Shown: positions 61,378 through 64,000 of the stretch, in pieces
Position numbering within the stretch: position 1 is the first letter of the stretch
Layout of the letters: every line of letters begins with the position of its first letter
Assembly: GCA_016842005.1 (NCBI GenBank)
Contig: JAENYD010000006.1
Location: 1 to 64,000, forward strand
Source of the DNA: Clostridium thermobutyricum
GTDB lineage: Bacteria; Bacillota; Clostridia; Ch29
Direction of reading: 5' to 3'
DNA length: 64,000 nt
The notes under the pieces: model-generated
The model's input: the letters and a program-made list of their open reading frames with translations, nothing else
Told to the model about the DNA's origin: nothing
Database searches by the model: none
Made by a program: the position numbers and the translations under genes

Positions 61378-62415
61378 TTATTGTTTTACTATTTTATTAA
61401 CGGTATCGATTACTTTTTCTACATGGTCTTTTTCAATATAATGATGGGTTGCAAAACGGAACACATAGTGGGGTGAACCGTTTATCAGGATGCCATGGGT
61501 TCTCAGTCGCTCCGCAACCTGGTTTCCGTTCAGGCCTGCACCACTGAAGTCTGCCATTATCAGGTTGGTCTGGACCTTTTCCAGATTTACGGATACCCCG
61601 TCAATGGCATTAAGCCCTTCCGCCAGCAGCCGCGCATTGTCATGGTCCTTTTGAAGGTCCTTTGTCATTTTCTCAACAGCGACTATACCTGCTGCTGCCA
61701 GGATACCGGCCTGACGCATGCCTCCCCCCAGCATCTTCCTGAATTTTCGAGCCCTGTCCACAAATTCTTTGCTCCCCGCGATTACAGAACCCACAGGGGC
61801 ACACAGGCCTTTGGACAGGCAGACATTTACCGAATCGCAGTGGCGGGCAATCTCTTTGGCTTTCACTCCCAGATAAGTGGCAGCGTTGTATATACGGGCA
61901 CCATCCAGGTGTACGGGGATACCGTGCTTCTTTCCTATACTGTGGATGCTCATCATGTTATCCAGGGGTATCACCATTCCCCCGGCCCTGTTATGGGTGT
62001 TCTCCATACATATGAGAGATGTTCTGGGAAAATGGATATTCAACGGCCTTATTTTGCCTTCCACATCTGCAGGGTCCATAGCCCCGTCTGTTCCTTTTAC
62101 AAGGGCTGCCTGCACTCCTGCCAGGTATGCCAGCCCCCCCACTTCATAGCAATAAACGTGGCTATCCTGTTCCAGTATTATTTCATCGCCGCGCCTTGTA
62201 TGGGTCATTACCGACACCTGGTTGCCCATGGTGCCGCTGGTCACGAAAAGGGCTGCTTCCTTCCCCATCTCTTCTGCCACAAGGTTTTCAAGCCTGATTA
62301 CCGTTGGGTCTTCGCCGTAGACATCATCCCCTACCTCCGCCCTGTACATGGCTTCCCTCATCTCCCGGGTGGGAGGTGTTACCGTGTCGCTTCTGATGTC
62401 GATATACTCCATCAT
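61378..62415 (-). CDS. ltaE: Low-specificity L-threonine aldolase
   Basis: A PLP enzyme of 345 residues that splits threonine or allo-threonine to glycine and acetaldehyde. IDIRSDTVTPPTREMREAM opens the protein, followed by VGDDVYGEDPTV, VTSGTMGNQVS, HLDGARIYNAA and the PLP lysine in VCLSKGLCAPVGS. Full family length. Two ATG codons follow GGGGGACCT, so the start may be one codon later. Downstream terminator present. It stands as a single gene. Confidence 0.95.
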   Translation of the reverse strand: MMEYIDIRSDTVTPPTREMREAMYRAEVGDDVYGEDPTVIRLENLVAEEMGKEAALFVTSGTMGNQVSVMTHTRRGDEIILEQDSHVYCYEVGGLAYLAGVQAALVKGTDGAMDPADVEGKIRPLNIHFPRTSLICMENTHNRAGGMVIPLDNMMSIHSIGKKHGIPVHLDGARIYNAATYLGVKAKEIARHCDSVNVCLSKGLCAPVGSVIAGSKEFVDRARKFRKMLGGGMRQAGILAAAGIVAVEKMTKDLQKDHDNARLLAEGLNAIDGVSVNLEKVQTNLIMADFSGAGLNGNQVAERLRTHGILINGSPHYVFRFATHHYIEKDHVEKVIDTVNKIVKQ

Positions 62416-62573
62416 AGGTCCCCCTTTTCTTTTTGAAGAATATAATTCTGATTACAGGCAAACAGGTTCAAAAGTAAACTTCCACACAGGTCAAAAATAA
62501 ACCCCTTATCATAAGAACAGGTGCAAATCTACCGTTAAGCCTGTTTACCTATAACTATTTCTACGGAAAGAGT

Positions 62574-62600
62574 AAAAACCCTTCTCCGGCAACAGGGTTT
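62574..62600 (-). terminator. Terminator after the activase gene
   Basis: On the minus strand AAACCCT and AGGGTTT-like arms enclose a GC-rich loop and run into TTTTTAC; overlaps the stop codon. Confidence 0.7.
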
Positions 62601-63568
62601 CAGGCCAGTTTGCTTGTGCTGTTACTCCACTTGCCGCACCTGTCGCCCCAGCAGGCAATCACTTTCCCGTCCTTCATAATCTCCACCACTTCACACAGGT
62701 TGGGGCAGCCGCTGCACTCTGTGCCTTTTACCTGGAACCTGCAGTCAGCCACATCAAACCCTTTAAAGCTGGTACGGCCGCTTTTCGCTGCGGCGTCCCT
62801 GGACAGCATGGCTGCGCCTACCGCACCCATTACATCATAATGCTCGGGTATCTCTATCTCTAACCCCAGTACCTGGCTGAAAGCATGGCGTATTCCCTTA
62901 TTGGCAGCCACTCCCCCCTGGAAGATTACGGGAGGGAGAATTTCCTTGCCCTTGCCCACATTATTCAGATAGTTCCTTACAAGGGCCTGACATAATCCGT
63001 ATATTATGTCCTCCGTATTATGTCCCATCTGCTGCTTGTGAATCATGTCCGATTCTGCAAATACCGCGCACCTTCCTGCGATCCTTACCTGGTTCCGTGA
63101 ATTCAGGGCCAGATCGCCGAACTCCTCTATGGGTATACCCAGCCTGGAAGCCTGCCTGTCCAGAAAGGAACCTGTTCCGGCTGCACATACCGTATTCATT
63201 GCAAAATCGGTGACAATTCCGTCCCTGAGCAATATTATCTTTGAATCCTGACCCCCGATTTCCAGGATGGTCTTCACTTCCGGATTAATATGCATAGCTG
63301 CAACGGCATGGGCGGTTATTTCATTCTTTACTATATCCGCCCCTACCATGACACCGGCAAGATTTCTGCCGCTGCCGGTGGTACCCACTCCTCTTATATT
63401 TATTTCTCCCATCTTTTCCTTCAAGCGCTTCAATCCGTCCTGTATAACCTTCATAGGCCGCCCTTGGGTCCTCAAATAATCCTTATATACAGCTTCACCG
63501 TGCTTGTCAATGACAGCCACATTGGTACTGACAGAGCCTACATCAATCCCAAGATAAAATTCTCTCAT
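62600..63568 (-). CDS. 2-hydroxyacyl-CoA dehydratase activase (HgdC/BadF type)
   Basis: An ASKHA-fold ATPase of 322 residues that passes an electron to a dehydratase-type partner. LGIDVGSVSTNVAVID (phosphate 1), TTGSGRN, IGGQDSK, CAAGTGSFLDRQASRLG (with a cluster-ligand cysteine), RIAGRCAVFAESD (second cluster cysteine) and GGVAANKGI are all present. A C-terminal extension adds four cysteines (CRFQVKGTECSGCPNLC). The ATG follows AGGAGATG. It overlaps the upstream partner gene by 26 bases. Confidence 0.9.
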   Translation of the reverse strand: MREFYLGIDVGSVSTNVAVIDKHGEAVYKDYLRTQGRPMKVIQDGLKRLKEKMGEINIRGVGTTGSGRNLAGVMVGADIVKNEITAHAVAAMHINPEVKTILEIGGQDSKIILLRDGIVTDFAMNTVCAAGTGSFLDRQASRLGIPIEEFGDLALNSRNQVRIAGRCAVFAESDMIHKQQMGHNTEDIIYGLCQALVRNYLNNVGKGKEILPPVIFQGGVAANKGIRHAFSQVLGLEIEIPEHYDVMGAVGAAMLSRDAAAKSGRTSFKGFDVADCRFQVKGTECSGCPNLCEVVEIMKDGKVIACWGDRCGKWSNSTSKLA

Positions 63569-64000
63569 TACGCATCTCCTTCCTCCTGCTGATCAGGTCG
63601 GTAAAGGCTTCCAGCCTTGTGAGGTAACCTGCTTCTCCGGTCATTTCATCCAGTACAAGGGTCATAACCGGTATATTGCTGTCCCTGCTGACCGAAGGAA
63701 GAATACTCTGGGCCACTATCTCGGGCATGCAGGTAAAGGGCAGCAGGTGTATCACCCCGTCATATCCCCTGTCATTATACATGACCGTATGGGCTATGCT
63801 CTCCTGTCCGTGCCCCCCCACGAAATGCCTCAGGTAAGGCGAAGAAGCCAGTTTTATATCCTTCTTGTTATACAGGTGCAGGGCCTCTTTGAACATGTTG
63901 TATATTACCCAGTGGCTTACGGTTACCGATTTGTCCACCTCCACTCCCATGCTCCCCAGTTTTTCCTCAATCCTCAGATTTACAAAGGGCTCTATTACCG
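63543..64000 (-). CDS. Partial CoA-dehydratase-D-like activase partner, 5' end outside the window
   Basis: At least 152 codons, open to the right edge of the window, so the start is missing. The sequence includes HFVGGHGQESIAHTVMYNDRG, LPFTCMPEIVAQSILP and LVLDEMTGEAGYLTRLEAF, as in DUF2229/'CoA protein activase' proteins that accompany HgdC-like ATPases; the cysteine in PFTCMPE is the conserved likely iron-sulfur ligand. Together with the overlapping HgdC-like gene it suggests an activation complex, whose dehydratase substrate lies outside the window or is unknown. Confidence 0.82.
   Translation of the reverse strand, partial: VIEPFVNLRIEEKLGSMGVEVDKSVTVSHWVIYNMFKEALHLYNKKDIKLASSPYLRHFVGGHGQESIAHTVMYNDRGYDGVIHLLPFTCMPEIVAQSILPSVSRDSNIPVMTLVLDEMTGEAGYLTRLEAFTDLISRRKEMRNERILSWD

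Overview
This 64 kb window looks like a chromosomal segment from an anaerobic, spore-forming member of the Clostridia (Firmicutes). The evidence is the clostridial gene set alaS / ireB / ruvX / DUF1292 / fur / RNase J / ylbF-like / mltG / trmR / trhP, the oxygen-independent ribonucleotide reductase NrdD/NrdG, a 2-hydroxyacyl-CoA-dehydratase-type activase, gerA-type germination gene remnants, strong AGGAGG ribosome binding sites, frequent TTG and GTG starts, and a T-box leader. I cannot name the species. Nearly all genes are on the minus strand. I saw no rRNA, tRNA or CRISPR array.

Layout from left to right. (1) 0-7.4 kb: a very large secreted protein made of fibronectin type III repeats with malectin-like, PA14 and cohesin-like domains. 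Its reading frame is broken at about 2.6 kb, and it is preceded by a clear cyclic-di-GMP-I riboswitch with a terminator. (2) 7.5-11.1 kb: a class B penicillin-binding protein, then a plus-strand pair of a CPA2-type cation/proton antiporter and a PII-like protein. (3) 11.1-31.2 kb: a housekeeping series with tRNA U34 hydroxylation/methoxylation (trhP, trmR), mltG, a YlbF-family protein, a two-gene LysO, YibE/F, nrdG-nrdD with an NrdR box, RNase J, a Fur-family regulator, feoAB with a Fur-box promoter and a 48-residue Cys-rich protein, sfsA, a class III aminotransferase, DUF1292, ruvX, an iron-sulfur aldo/keto reductase, a large membrane protein with an alkaline-phosphatase-like domain, and ireB. 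(4) 31.3-33 kb: a plus-strand gerA operon reduced by deletions to a GerAA-GerAB fusion plus the C-terminal part of GerAC. (5) 33-44.2 kb: alaS with its T-box, a RAYT transposase flanked by REP-like repeats (a third copy lies further on), a bacterial dynamin behind a structured, terminator-bearing leader, an AI-2E family permease, a PRC-barrel protein, and iscR-nifS-nifU-mnmA with a promoter/operator. (6) 44.2-60.8 kb: a surface-polysaccharide region with glycosyltransferases, sugar-nucleotide enzymes, a cytoplasmic trypsin-fold protein and several decayed genes. It is interrupted by three probable spore or surface genes (CAP protein, Cys-rich coat-like protein, propeller/coiled-coil protein). 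(7) 61-64 kb: DUF3343, threonine aldolase, an HgdC-type activase and its partner, which runs off the right edge.

How the genes work together. Cyclic-di-GMP probably switches the giant adhesin-like protein on or off by transcription termination. Iron and iron-sulfur status is handled by Fur, FeoAB and IscR-NifS-NifU, and MnmA uses the sulfur from the NifS branch. The glycan cluster is a patchwork: gene duplication with a conversion tract, an epimerase stub and a methyltransferase stub all point to repeated rearrangement. The items I would look at first are the riboswitch-controlled giant protein and its frame break, the orphan structured leader of the dynamin gene, the collapsed ger operon, and the antiporter/PII-like pair.
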